Source of the DNA: Mytilus trossulus
Taxonomy: Eukaryota; Mollusca; Bivalvia; Mytilida; Mytilidae
Reading direction: 5' to 3'
Length of the DNA: 64,000 bases
NCBI RefSeq assembly: GCF_036588685.1
Contig: NC_086380.1
Location: forward strand, 52,008,614-52,072,613
The notes beneath the pieces are model-generated. The model saw only the letters and a program-made list of their open reading frames with translations, was not told the origin of the DNA and ran no database searches. A program made the position numbers and the translations under genes. Numbering within the stretch: the stretch's first letter is position 1; each line of letters opens with the position of its first letter. Below, in pieces: positions 12,198 through 25,800 of this stretch.

Positions 12198-15100
12198 TTG
12201 TATATTGATAAATTATTTTTATAATTTGTTTTGATGTTATAAATATAAAATGTGCAATATGTATATGTCAGCTGATTAAAGATATATTTTATATGTAGTT
12301 ATTTATCAAAACCAGAGAATTTCAAAATCATGGCATTTAATTTGACTTGGTTTCATACAATTACATAGATCATGTCCAGTGACTTTCAGTAATTACCATT
12401 ACTCAATGTAAAGTGTTGTGCATAAGTTAGTTTGATAGGAAATACTTGTGGTAGATCAATGATATGTTGTATAAAGTTTCATTACGATCAGTCCATATCA
12501 GTCTGACAACTACTTTGAGGTCCTGTCCCTAAGTCATGGTCAAGAGAATTTGAATTAATTAACAATTTTCATTTTCAAAGTTTTTGCTTAGTTAGTTTGA
12601 TAGGAACTCAAATGAATAACAAAAGAAGAAACTCTTTGGAAGCTAGCCATAAGGAGGTGTTGAAACGCAATGTAAATTATTTTCCATGTTTATATCTTAT
12701 TTGCTGCATTGATTACACAGGTGCTATCTAAAAATCATGGGGAGAACACAGAGCTATGTAGGTAAAGATCACAACATCAATTGATCAACTAAAATTACTA
12801 GAATTTTGGATTCCAGATGGCATGTTTTGATAGTTTAAGTAGCAGTAACTCCAAGTTGACCTGATTTTCTTTCTTTTCAGAACTATTTCTTATAAGGTAT
12901 TAATCTAATTTTGTACAAATCCTTTTGTTGAAAAACATGCAGATTTGAAGGTCACTAGTTAATATTCAAGATCTAAACAGCAATCAATTGGCTGAAATTG
13001 GACTAAACATTATTGGTCACGGCACATGAAATATTTTTTATTTAAAATGTTGGTTAGATTTGACATAATGTGAAGTGGACTTCTTCAAGCTCTGTGTAGA
13101 CTGTACTTTGACCTAAAATGGTTAAGTTTTACTAATTGTGACTTGGATGGAGAATTGTCTCATTGGTACTCATACCACATCGTTTTATATCTTCTTATAT
13201 CTATTCATGCCTTGGTATGATGTGAAATAATAGCACCTGCAATACTGTGTGTTGTATCAACCAGAAATAATTGTTTTAAAAATTTATTTAAGCAAAAATT
13301 ACATATAAAATTATATATTAGTTATAATGACTTTAGATATATGATAAATAAATAAATTAAAATTGTAATTACATAAATTTGTAAAAAAAATTAAAAGGTT
13401 GATTGATATGTATTGAATTCTTTGATCATATGCTCTTTTATTTTATTAGGAAATGGTTGCAAAACAAAGTAGACACCTGTTTTTGCATCTCTTCATAATA
13501 ATAAAATATTTTACGATGCTCAATTATTTAAATTATTTATTATAAAGTATAATAAAGTTTTACTGCGAAGATATATTAATATCTGTGTTCACAAAATATT
13601 TCATCGACAGCAACAAAGGTTGCAATACATTATACTAAAATTTTTATATACAACAATAATATTAAGTCTGAAAAATATGTTTTTTCAAACATGCATGTGG
13701 ATAGATAGAATACTAATTTGTTAAGCTTTCCAACATTTAGGAAAACATAGAATAATTACCATTACCTGACAATATTAACCACAACCTGTTACCATAATAG
13801 ACATTTTGAGTATTAAATATTAAATTATATTCACAAATAATATATAAGAAGTTAAAATACAACTGAACTGCTTCCAACAGAGGTAGAGTATATGGATGTT
13901 TGATTGACATTGGAGTTATTTCCCTTTGTAAAGCATTGTAACTTGTACTTTTTCCCTTGAACTAATCAATATTTAATTTAGCTTATAAATTTAATATATT
14001 TTACATAGTTGAATAAATTATACCAAATACTGAACAAAAATATTCCTGGAACTATAATAATAAAAAGAATCAACACAAAAAAAGTTAAGCGAGAAGATGG
14101 ATTACCTCCCCTTCAAAGTATGTGATATTTCTCTCTTTAATTCTAGTGTTATATAAAAAGTTGAAAAATAACAAGGGATATAAAAAATTTAGAAATGAAA
14201 GGCCTTTTAAGGTCTCAATATTTATAGATTATATTAAGTACATCTAAAATTTTCAAAATTCACACTCATTCGCCAATATGTATTTCAAGGATCACAATAT
14301 TTCTAAGGGGTGAAACATAAATAAAATTTGCAAAAAAATGAACTATTATTTTTTCATATGTAGCCTTCATAAATGAAAATGAAAACTGTATTTGATAAAA
14401 GTAAAAGTAATACAAGTTTTATAAAAACAGAGATCACAGAATGGTGGTTGAATAGATCATTTAACTAATGCACAAAATTTAAAAAAATGCTGTGGTTTGT
14501 AAACATAGAAGAAACAAAGAAATATCTATCTCAGGTAAAATACATGACAATAAAATGTTGTGATGATAAAAAGGTGTAAATACAAAACATCTCATTCACA
14601 CAACAATTGGGACACATTAAAATGGAGTGATCAGTAAAATTCAGTTGTGATATTAAATATTTAAAAGTGTGGACACATAAATGTCTGGCTGCCATAACAG
14701 TCAGTATAATTTAAAGACATCCATTTTTAGAATCTTGGACTTTTATACATTTTGAACAAAGTTTTCTGATTTTGCGTGGATTATATAGATTCTAGTGCTG
14801 CACATGTATCAAAAATCAATCATAATGGAGAGAAAAAAACAACAATCAAAATATCTTTTACTTATAGCAATAATAAATTGATTGATAAGAGATTAATGCC
14901 ACATCAGCAAAAATATTGTACCAAGTACACAAAAATGTACAAGAAATGAAAATTTAATCAAGATGATAAGGGTTTTTAACATAAAAATGTCACGTAAAAC
15001 ATCTTGTATTCCTTAATTGCATAGAAGTTAGTAATAATATTTGACAAAACAAATAATTGGTTTAAAACATCAATAACACATTTCAAATATCTAAAATTGC

Positions 15101-16098
15101 TACAATCAACATGATCAATTTTGACATGAGTGGGTTTTGATTTAAACATAGAGTGTGGCCAAGAGTGTTCATCACTTGAGATATTTTACTATATATATTG
15201 TATATGAACTACTTTTTTCAAAAAAATATTTTGGGGTCATTTTTGGTTTGATATTAAGCAACTTGGAACCAAAAGAAGCAGAATTGTCACATGTTTATTT
15301 TTTTATTTGGTTATATATTGTTTTGTGGATCATTTTTATTTTTTTACAAAATAAACACAAAATATTATTTTCTGTTCAGAAATTCGCTATATATTCAACC
15401 AAATTAAATTATAAAAAAATATTGTATGTGTTTATATCAAGAGAAAACAAAAACACCTGAGGACAAACTATTACCAAATAAACAAACATACTTTAGACAA
15501 TTCTGCTTCTTTTAAGGCTTTGTTGATCAAAATCCAACATAAATGTGTTTTCATATGAATAGATAGCAAAAAAATAAAGGTGACCAATACTTTTGGTCAG
15601 GTACTTAGTATGTAAATAAACTAATACTGATGGAACATTTATTGAAAATATATTCAAATAAAATACGAGGATGTCAGATATATATTGATGAAACAACAGT
15701 CAACATCCAAAAAACACAAAAAAACAACAAAAGACATTTAGTCTTTATATACCAAATGGGCATGCAGTACTAATACATTAAAAATCTAAATCATTAAATA
15801 TTAAAGACATCAACTAATAACATCAACACAATAGCTTAAATAAGAGAGAAATGAAAATATGTATAAAAAGAGGAATGACTTATCTTTTAAACAATTATAT
15901 TGCACATTAACTATGAAATCTAAATGGTCACTAAAGATGTAAAAATTAAGTCCTGAAGTCAAAGACCATCAAAATTAACAAGTGTATTGCACTGAACAAA
16001 GGATTTATTGAAAAGATATACTTATCCCTGATTTCCTTGTTAGCTAAAAGGATAAACATCTGATTTTCAATTAAAGGGTCAGAAACAGTCATATTTGT

Positions 16099-16388
16099 TT
16101 AGGGGTTATCCATAATTGTCAACCTTTTTCCAAAGTAAACAAAACATACACTCAAAAAGTGTACATCAACCATTTTCAGAATCAATCAGTCTTAATAAGG
16201 AGAAGATTCTGTCTATTATGTTTTAGTTTAACATAAAAATTTGCATTGAAAATAAACTGAAACATATCTGACTTATATTATTTTTTTTTAATAGTGTACA
16301 GTAAAAATGTTGATTCTTAAGCTCCCTCCCACAAGTGTATGTTTTGTAAACTTTGGAAAGTGGTTGACAATTATGGATGACCCCTTAT
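16099..16388. mobile_element. foldback element
   Basis: Left arm GGGGTTATCCATAATTGTCAACC... pairs with the right arm ...GGTTGACAATTATGGATGACCCC. Further in, AAAGTAAACAAAACATACACT pairs with AGTGTATGTTTTGTAAACTTT. The arms are about 55 bp and interrupted, with no ORF. Confidence 0.7.
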
Positions 16389-16624
16389 ATGAATAAATGT
16401 AACCAATAACATTTTTCATACTTTTTGCCTAAGAGTACATTGTTAGGTTGTCCCTACCTAACAAACTTACAAACTTGTTCAAACTGCTAACACAAAAAAA
16501 CATGACTGCAAAACCTATGTCTAACACTTTTCAGCATTACAAACTGTTTAAATGCATTAACAAATATGTAGCCTAGAGCAGAATAATAAACTTAACAACA
16601 AAAGCTAATACAATGTATCTGTGA

Positions 16625-16815
16625 AAACATGGCTTTCTTGCAGCTAATATCTGAAAACATGACTTTCTTGCAGCTAATATCTTGGAAAACATCTTTTAGC
16701 TATTCTGTGAAAACATGGCTATCTTGCAGCTATTCTGCGAAAAAATGGCTATCTTGTAGCTATTCTGTGAAAACATGGCCATCTTGAAGCTATTCTGTGA
16801 AAACATTGCTATTTT
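16625..16815. repeat. 30-bp tandem array in PIGL 3' UTR
   Basis: About six imperfect copies of CTGTGAAAACATGGCTATCT-TGCAGCTATT. It starts about 25 bp beyond the PIGL stop (minus strand), so it probably lies in the 3' UTR. Parts of the unit (CATGG, CTTGCAG) also occur in the terminal exon itself. Confidence 0.75.
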
Positions 16816-16839
16816 GCAGCTATGGTTAAAATTGTCTGT

Positions 16840-19800
16840 TTAACAATCTCCATGGTGACAGACTTCTTGCAGTGAATTAACAAACATGTAGTTGGAGAAA
16901 ATCAGATAGAGAAATCTAAACCACATTAACTGACTTCTGTGTGCAAACATGGCTCTCTAAAATAAACAAATCACATTCATATAATACGGTTAGTCATGAT
17001 AATAGACATAATTATTTATTTACACTTTCTTTTATTATAATAATATGAAAACATTTTAAGGGTGCATACACATCCTCTAGGAATAAAAGTTCTAGCTTTA
17101 AAATTTAAGAAATAAACCAAACAAATTATGTACCCTGCATGCATAATTTCTCCACAAAATAGACAAAATAGAATGCCACCCTCCCAACAATACACCTTAA
17201 CACTATTGGGAAATCTGTTCCGATTGACACAGGAACTCGTTCTGCTTGAACTTTTGACATCATACAACAATAAGTTTTCAATTGTTGCGTCAGATATTTT
17301 CTATTATGATGTCAACAATTTATAGGAACTTTTGTGGTGTTTATTAATGGCGAACAAATAGTGATAGGATGTATTTGTTCAGGACATATAAATTTGTAAA
17401 GAATTACATGAGATTTTGGGTAGAATATTGTGTTGATGGCAGATCTTTAGTTTCTTTCAAATATAATAATGCAACATGGTTTGTAATATTCATTTTGGTT
17501 GGATATTAATAAATGTCACAAACTTTCATGACATCGATTCATAATTGATGCAATGAAAATGTATGTGCAAGCGCAGAAGATATATGACAGATTTTAAATT
17601 AGGATTTAACGCTGTTTTCTGTTAGTTTTGTTAGAATGGAGATAACAATATTGTATTTTAACCTCTGACGGGTCGGCATCAATTTGTGATTTGATGGTCA
17701 CAAATATCAGTTTACTGGCACTGCTAACATGTTGCCATTAAACCTAATTTGAGACCATCAAATCACACCAATTGATGCACTCAGAGCTTCAAATACAATA
17801 CAGTTATCTCCTTATTTTATTGTTGAATGCTATTCATAACAGGTAAACACACAAGAGTGAATTTAGGTCCTCAGAAAAGTTCAGTCGTTGCTAATATTAT
17901 TTTTGCACCAGAAAATATTTCATAATAAAATCAGAACATGTCAAATTAAAATGTAATGACAGTTTTTACATCAAAATGAAAACAAGTACTTTTTTCAAAA
18001 TCAGAAATGGCTAGTGGTTCAATCCCTCCTTAATCTACCATTCTTACCCATGCATAAAATGTCTTCAGTGGAGTTGATACAAATGTTCTCTTGGATGTAA
18101 GATAAGCTAAAGGTAGGTCTAATATGGATAAATACTTTCTTAAAATGGAAGTAGTCTTTAAAACAAATACTCTGGTATCTAGAAAAAAAAAGAAATATAT
18201 TTGTGGAAGGTTTTTAAATGTAGTAAGATGCTTCTGGAGAAATATAGAAGATCATTGTGTGAGGAAATCAATGTTATTTTGGTTAAAACAAACAATCTAT
18301 AATTTACATGATTTACGAAATATTTTACAGTAAAGTGACTTTAAATGAAAGTTATAAAGAGTTCATTAAATCCATTGGTAAATATAATTCATAAAGTTTG
18401 ATTAATCATAGTAAATGTCAACATAACAAACATACCGGTAACATATAAAGCCTTAATTATATATAAGCTAAGATAAATATTTAACAAGTTTGTAATGCAA
18501 CTTTTCTCCAGTCATATCAAAAACACAAAAGTTTACAGGTCCATCTAACACTTACATGACAATTAAAGTCATGATAATTGTACATCATTTCATAGGTTTT
18601 ATCTTATTATTTACGAAGAAAAAATAGTCCTAGATGCATGATTTATTATATTTGTTGTTATCAATTGTTTTTTAACTAGTTTTCGGCAACTGAGAATACT
18701 CTCAGATCTTTAGTTTGTGTCCTTTTGTTTTGTTGAGTTTAGCCCTTTTCAACTGATTTTCATGCTTCTTAGGATGTTCTGTTACACCACTGTCCCAAGT
18801 AAGGTGGAGGGTTTAGTGCCCGATTGTTTAACCCTACGACATTCAGTATGTGTGTCTCATTGAAATTCATACCACATCTTCTATAGTATTTATATACATG
18901 TACTTGTACAGGATTCACATAATACTTACGGTTAGGCATTCTATTTTTCCCACAAATATCCCTAAAAAACAAAATAAGATAGTCATTCATTAGCTTATGG
19001 AACATGCATTATCAATCATTTCATATAATTAACTGTTTGAATCTGTTTCTCTGGATACAAAAGTATGTGATTCGGAACTTTCTTTAAACTGAAGTTGTTA
19101 TGGCATCCAAGGACATAACTCTTTAATAAAAATTTACATATTTTTCAAAGTTTAGTAGCACAGTCTCCATAATTACATTATATGAACTAAATCTGATTAT
19201 AGCCATGGTCAACTGATTTTGATGCTTACTGGAATGTCTCTTTAATAATAATTCTAGGCTTACACATATAAGAACGAGCTTCAGATCTGCAGGACTTATA
19301 GGTTAAATTTCTTGAATCACTGGGTTAGAAAATGAAGCCTGTTCAATAACCTTTAGCAGATCAAAATTCTGAGTAAAAGGGGTAACTATTAAGCTTCCAT
19401 TTAAATATTACATTTGAGGAATGCCTAATCAAATTAACTTAATTTTAATAAGAAAATCAAACAAACACATGTACATACACATGTACTTTTACTGGATCTT
19501 GAAAGAACTGTAGAATAAAAAACGTGTGCACTCTATTTTGACATGTACAATAAGCAAATATATAAATGATGACAATAAAAGTGTTTAAAACAGAACAATA
19601 GCTTTAATTTATTTAAATGTAAAATGAAACACATATTACTTACTGTATACAATGATAAAGAGCAGTGTGATTTTTGTGTCCACTTACTCCATTACTGTCA
19701 AATGTAATGACCTGAAAATATATAACAATCATCATTCATGGTTGCAACAAATGATTTATCTTTTTTTTTTTTTTTCCAACGTAACAATATCTTTATTGCA

Positions 19801-22800
19801 ATTTTGCTGTAACAAATTACTAAGTTTACAGCTTTAACTTAGTATCCCTCATGTTAGCTTACCAAATAGTTAAGGGAAGCACTATTTGGCAAGGTATTAT
19901 TTATTCATAATATTAGTATTCATAACATAAAATTTTTCACAAAATATATTCTATAAATTAATGTGATTATACACATACATTACATTTTGTTTCTCTTTTT
20001 CATAGTATTTATTTTTTCCGGAATCAACTCCGTTATCAGTATGATCCGTGTTTCCATTAGTATTGGGCACAGTATGTGTTGTTTTTCGCATGTGCGTTAT
20101 CGGGTATAGTTTGGATGTGTGTCTAAATTATATAAATATTATCCACTGGATTTAACGATTATATATGGTGAATTTACTATTCAAATTTTCTTTAGTTATC
20201 TACTGATCTTTTTTGTCGAAATGTATGTGTGTAATTCACAAATAGGTAATTTAAGTGTAACAAGTTGAAACACTCGACATGCGAAATGATACATTATTTT
20301 TCCACATTAATTAATAAACGTACGGATATACTGTTTATAGTATAACTTTTTTTTTTATCATTGTAAATACACATTTTAAAATATAAAAAAAATGCTGTAT
20401 AATTTACATGTGGTGACTCATGCATGGCTGAACATGCTTACAAACATTGATCATGCATGGTTGAACTTGATCATAAATATTGCCATATTTGGTTTGTGTA
20501 CAAGAAACAATTTTGTACACAATGTTGTGTGCTTCATACATAGCTTAGTCCTGATTCAATTGAATCTTTGCAATGAATCTATTTGTTTTTATGAGTATCT
20601 GTTTAGTTTTTTTGTTATTAAAATTGTTTATTTCAATTATTTCTGAAATTTCTTTCTGGAAAATTTTTAAAATGTTTATTTTTTTTGTCTTCTTTTCTGA
20701 GGCAAAATGTGATTTGTATATTGAGAAGGATATTAAAGTTAATATATAATTAATATCAAAGTATGCTGAATCTTCAATTTTGTACCCTGTTACTAAATTT
20801 TCAAGGCTTATAATGTCTTTTTCAATACCTAGGGATTTCATTAATTTCATTATTATTTTTAGAAAGTCATTATTATATGAGCAATTGACAAAAAAATGTT
20901 CATAGTCTTCCTTTTTTTTACAATGCTTACATAAGTTGTCTTCAGTAATTTTCCACTTTTTTAATAGTTCATTACTTGGCAGTATGTAGTGAATAAGTTT
21001 CCATCTAAATATTTTCAATCTATTATCAGTAAGATATTGAAAAATAAAAACAAAAGTATTTTTCAATTTAGAATTTAAATGTTCATCAAATATTTTTTCC
21101 CACATAAGAAAACCATTTGGTTTATCACAACTATTTTTCAATGTCAATAATTCATAGAGTTCTTTTGTACTTATTAAGGGAGTAATTGCCCTGTGCATAA
21201 TTTTTAAATCATTTATAACTTTAACTTTAGTTTTGAATGAATCTTCAGTGCCAACAATTGTTTTCCAATCAAATGGTATTGCTTTTTTTAACATAAATAA
21301 TTGCCAAATGATTTATCTTACAATTTTTAACTAAAAAAAATATAAAATTTATAGAACGAAAAACGATAAAAGCTAAAATATATGGAACAGATAATAAAAA
21401 CTATATAGTACAGAATAAGAGAAATGTCATGAATGTATTCTGAAACAATGGAATTGAATTTTTTTGGTAATAGTTAATTTTCAAATTAAATTAAATTGGA
21501 TTGCGGACTGACTGTTTCTATATTGATGAATTAATTTGAGTTTTTATGAACTCATTGGACATGTTGGATAAGTTAATTACCCGGTACAGCAAGGCACCTC
21601 TTGTATTGTGTTGTGACTAATAACTAGCTTGTCATCAAAATGTTGTCAGGTGAAATTTATAACTTTTTTTTAACTTGTAAGAATTGAAGTGATGGAATGG
21701 ATCAGAAATACTTATCTCAATTTAAAAATTGTTTGGTAAATGGCAACCAGATGCTCTGCAGGGCGTAGCTTTATACGACCGCAGAGGTTGAACCCTGAAC
21801 GGTTGGGGCAAGTATGGACACAACATTCAAGCTGGATTCCGCTCTAAATTTGGATTGTGATTAAATAGTTGACACAGCATAGGTTTCTGACACAGAATGA
21901 ATGTATTCAAATGAACTTAAAATTTTTGTTTTCTCTTAAAGCAATTCACTATGCTGTTGAATATTAATCCTCTCAAAAAAATGTTTGAAGAAATTTTCTT
22001 TTTATTTATGAAATTTCAAATGAGAAAAATTTAACCCAATTTTTTATTCACATCCCCCTTTCCCTTATTCTAAAACTAATTTCAATTAAAATATTCTAAT
22101 GGAGTTTGCAACAATTACTACTCATTTAAATACATGATGTAAAAAAACTGCTTGTTATCACTGAATGGTAAAGATTATTTAAATTTATCAGTTGGTAGTA
22201 AAAAGTGAATATACATTGTATATTGTATATAACAAAGATTTAAGTTGATTCTGGACAAAGAAAGATAACTCCAATTAAAAAAAATTCTTGCAGATATTTC
22301 TTGCTTAATATACTGGACAAAGAAAGATAACTCTTAATTAAAAAAAAAATTGCTATTTCACAATATTGTGAAATTAGATATTTCTTGCCATTGCACAATA
22401 CTGTGCAATTGAAAAGACTTGCTATTGCACAATACTTAATATAATAATTTTAGATCCTGATTTGGGCCAACTTGAAAACTGGGCCAATAATCAAAAATCT
22501 AAGCACATTTTTAGATTCAGCATATCAAAGAACCCCAAGGTTTCAATTTTTGTTAAAATCAAACTAAGTTTAATTTTGGACCCTTTGGACCTTAATGTAG
22601 ACCAATTTGAAAACGGGACCAAAAATTAAGAATCTACATACACAGTTAGATTCGGCATATTAAAGAACCCCAATTATTCAATTTTGATGAAATCAAACAA
22701 AGTTTAATTTTGGACCCTTTGGGACCCTTTTTCCTTAACTGTTGGGACCAAAACTTCCAAAATCAATACCAACCTTCCTTTTATAGTCATAAACCTTGTG

Positions 22801-25800
22801 TTTAAATTTCATAGATTTCTATTTACTTATACTAACGCTATGGTGCGAAAACCAAGAAAAATGATTATTTGGGTCCCTTTTTGGCCCCTAATTCCTAAAC
22901 TGTTGGGACCCAAAACTCCCAAAATCAATACCAACCTTCCTTTTGTGGTCATAAACATTGTGTTTAAATTTCATTGATTTCTATTTACTTTAACTAAAGT
23001 TATTGTGCGAAAACCAAGAATAATGCTTATTTGGGCCCTTTTTTGGCCCCTTATTCCTAAACTGTTGAAAATAAAACTCCCAAAATCAATCCCAACCTTT
23101 ATTTTGTGGTTATAAACCTTGTGTCAAAATTTCATAGATTTCTATTAACTTAAACTAAAGTTATAGTGCGAAAACCAAGAAAATGCTTATTTGGGCCCTT
23201 TTTGGCCCCTTATTCCTAAAATGTTGGGACCAAAACTCCCAAAATCAATACCAGCCTTCCTTTTATGGTCATAAACCTTGTGTTAAAATTTCATAGATTT
23301 CTATTCACTTTTACTAAAGTTAGAGTGCGAAAACTAAAAGTATTCGGACGACGACGACGACGACGACGACGCCAACGTGATAGCAATATACGACGAAAAT
23401 TTTTTCAAAATTTGCGGTCATATAAAAATGAAAAACCCAGGAGTGATCATGACAAAATTGCTGACTTAAATAATAATGAATTCTGAACAACAAAAAGAGC
23501 TGTCTTTTTGATTGGTCTATTTTGACAAAATCATGATCTTTGTCTACTTCTGATTTGCAGCAGAAGATCAGATTTATTTTAGATTTCAGATTTTACAACC
23601 ATTATTCTCTTTGAATGCTGTGAGCCTGTGAATCATCCAGACTTCATAACTTTACCTTATTAGGTTGTAGTCCATATATAACAGCTATTATTTCTTTCTG
23701 TAAAACTGTGGCATCCCAAACTATGCTTGGACTATCGGGTAACTTTCTGGAAAACACAATGAAAGATGCATGCTTAAAACCAAAATAAAATGAAACTGTC
23801 TAATAAACTTGCTGGAAAAGACAATGAAAGATGGAGCTAACTATGTACTAATTTCATATTATTGTAGATACTGTAAACCATATAGGGGCATTGGTGGCTT
23901 AATGGTCTAAGTAATTGAACTATATTATCACTAGACTGTCCATACTGAGGTTGTGAGTTTGATTCCGGCACATGGCAAGGGCGCTCAATTCCAATTTTAA
24001 CTGTAAGTTTTCATACCCTAGTTATGTGTCGGCACTCAAGAGCAGTTAAAAAGTGACTGCCATGAAATAGCACAAAAGTGTTGAAAGTGGTATTCAACAA
24101 TAATTAATGTAGGAAAGTTGCCACATGCTTAATTTATATAATGACAATGTCAGAGCTAAGTTCACGTAGATATGATAAATAAAAGTAAGAAGTAAGATTT
24201 GCAAGGTTTGTTCTGAAAACAGTGAAAAATAAAAAATGTGATATAAGTTCACATTGTGAAATGTGATAAGTTCATATCATGATTAATTTTTCACCCAGGA
24301 ATTCCTATGCCATGTATGCCTAGGATTCTAAAATGATTATAGAAAACTTTTTATTTCCATACTGAAGACTAAGGAATTTGAAGTCTCCAACTTCAAATTA
24401 TACTTACGGATGATCTACTTGGAGTACATTTCTTTCAGGAATTCCAAGCATACTACAGCTTTTTATCAGTTCTTTTCTACGCTTGTCACCAATTCTATAG
24501 TAATCACCTATAATGTAAGTCAAAATTATTTGCAAATACATTATTATACAATAGTTACAAAATATTACATTTATAGAATGAATAACATACAGCGTGCGGG
24601 AATTTACAAAACTATTAGACATTAAGGGATTACATGTGTGGGCTGCACTATCATGACTACAATGTATGTGATAATTGATGTCATACTACAATTCCCAAAT
24701 ATATAAATGAACTAAAAATAAAACCTTTCAAGACAAACAAAGGCCAGTGGTATTATTAAAAACATGATTAAGTTTTATTCAACAAACAGAAAAACAATTT
24801 CAGCAGAATCTCACTTTATTTTGAAACAGTGAAAAAAAGTTTTATAGCAAAACCCTTACCAAAAACTTAATTCTTGTTTTCAAATTTCCAATAGGGAACA
24901 TACTTTATAAAAATAAAATATTACAAAAACTTAAATTTACAAAATTATTAAACACAAACCCAATACAAAGGGTGTGAACAGACTTTTATGGAACGCCACG
25001 AATGCCTTATGTTAATAATCAGCATTATACGCAGTGTTCACAGCATTATATGAAGTGATCACAGCATTATATGTAGTGCTCACAACATTATATGAAGTGA
25101 TCACAGCATTATATGCAGTGCTCACAGCATTATATGCAGTGTTCACAACATTATATGAAGTGCTCACAACATTATATTAAGTGCTCACAACATTATATTA
25201 AGTGCTCACAACATTATATTAAGTGTTCACAACATTATATTAAGTGTTCACAACATTATACGGTTTTTGTTGTATGATGAGATTGATGTATGATGAGATT
25301 TATGAATGATGAGATCATTCGGTAAACTTCTTTTTTTAGCGGAAATTATCGAATCCATAATTGGTAAATTACGGTAAATTAATGCCCAGCAAACAAATTT
25401 AAACAGTTATTATTATATATGTGATCATTAAGGCAGTATACAATATTTAAAACGGATTGAAATAAGTAAATTAAGAAGTATGATCAATTTAACCCAAGTT
25501 TATTCCACACCAGGGCATTTTAAACTTATTTTGAGGATTAGTTTCACCATATTCACAACTTAATATATAGATATAGGAAGATGTGGTGTGAGTGCCAGTG
25601 AGACAACTCTCCATCCAAATAACAATTTAAAAATTAAACCATTATAGGTTAAAGTACGGCCTTCAACACGGAGCCTTGGCTCATGTATATATATTTACTA
25701 GAACACATCCGTGATATCGCGGGTCTGTGACTGAATTAAAGAATATAACTAGAACACATCCGTGATATCGCGGGTCTGTGACTGAATTAAAGAATATAAC

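Larger units (their letters stand above)
9971..16839. other. convergent intergenic region between PIKFYVE and PIGL
   Basis: Holds the 3' UTRs of both genes, whose ends I cannot place, and repeats. I see a decayed foldback at 10951-11158, nested inverted repeats at 11824-12197, a foldback at 16099-16388 and a tandem array next to the PIGL stop. From about 12200 to 16090 it is AT-rich single-copy-looking DNA with no exon I can support. The 101-aa open frame at 15155-15460 has low-complexity AT-driven composition and no family signature. Confidence 0.7.

Noticed and set aside
15155-15460. 101-codon ORF between PIKFYVE and PIGL
   Set aside because: AT-driven Phe/Ile/Lys-rich composition, no splice context, no motif.
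23884-23975. tRNA gene
   Set aside because: Box A and B are present but the arms do not pair and a SINE body follows.
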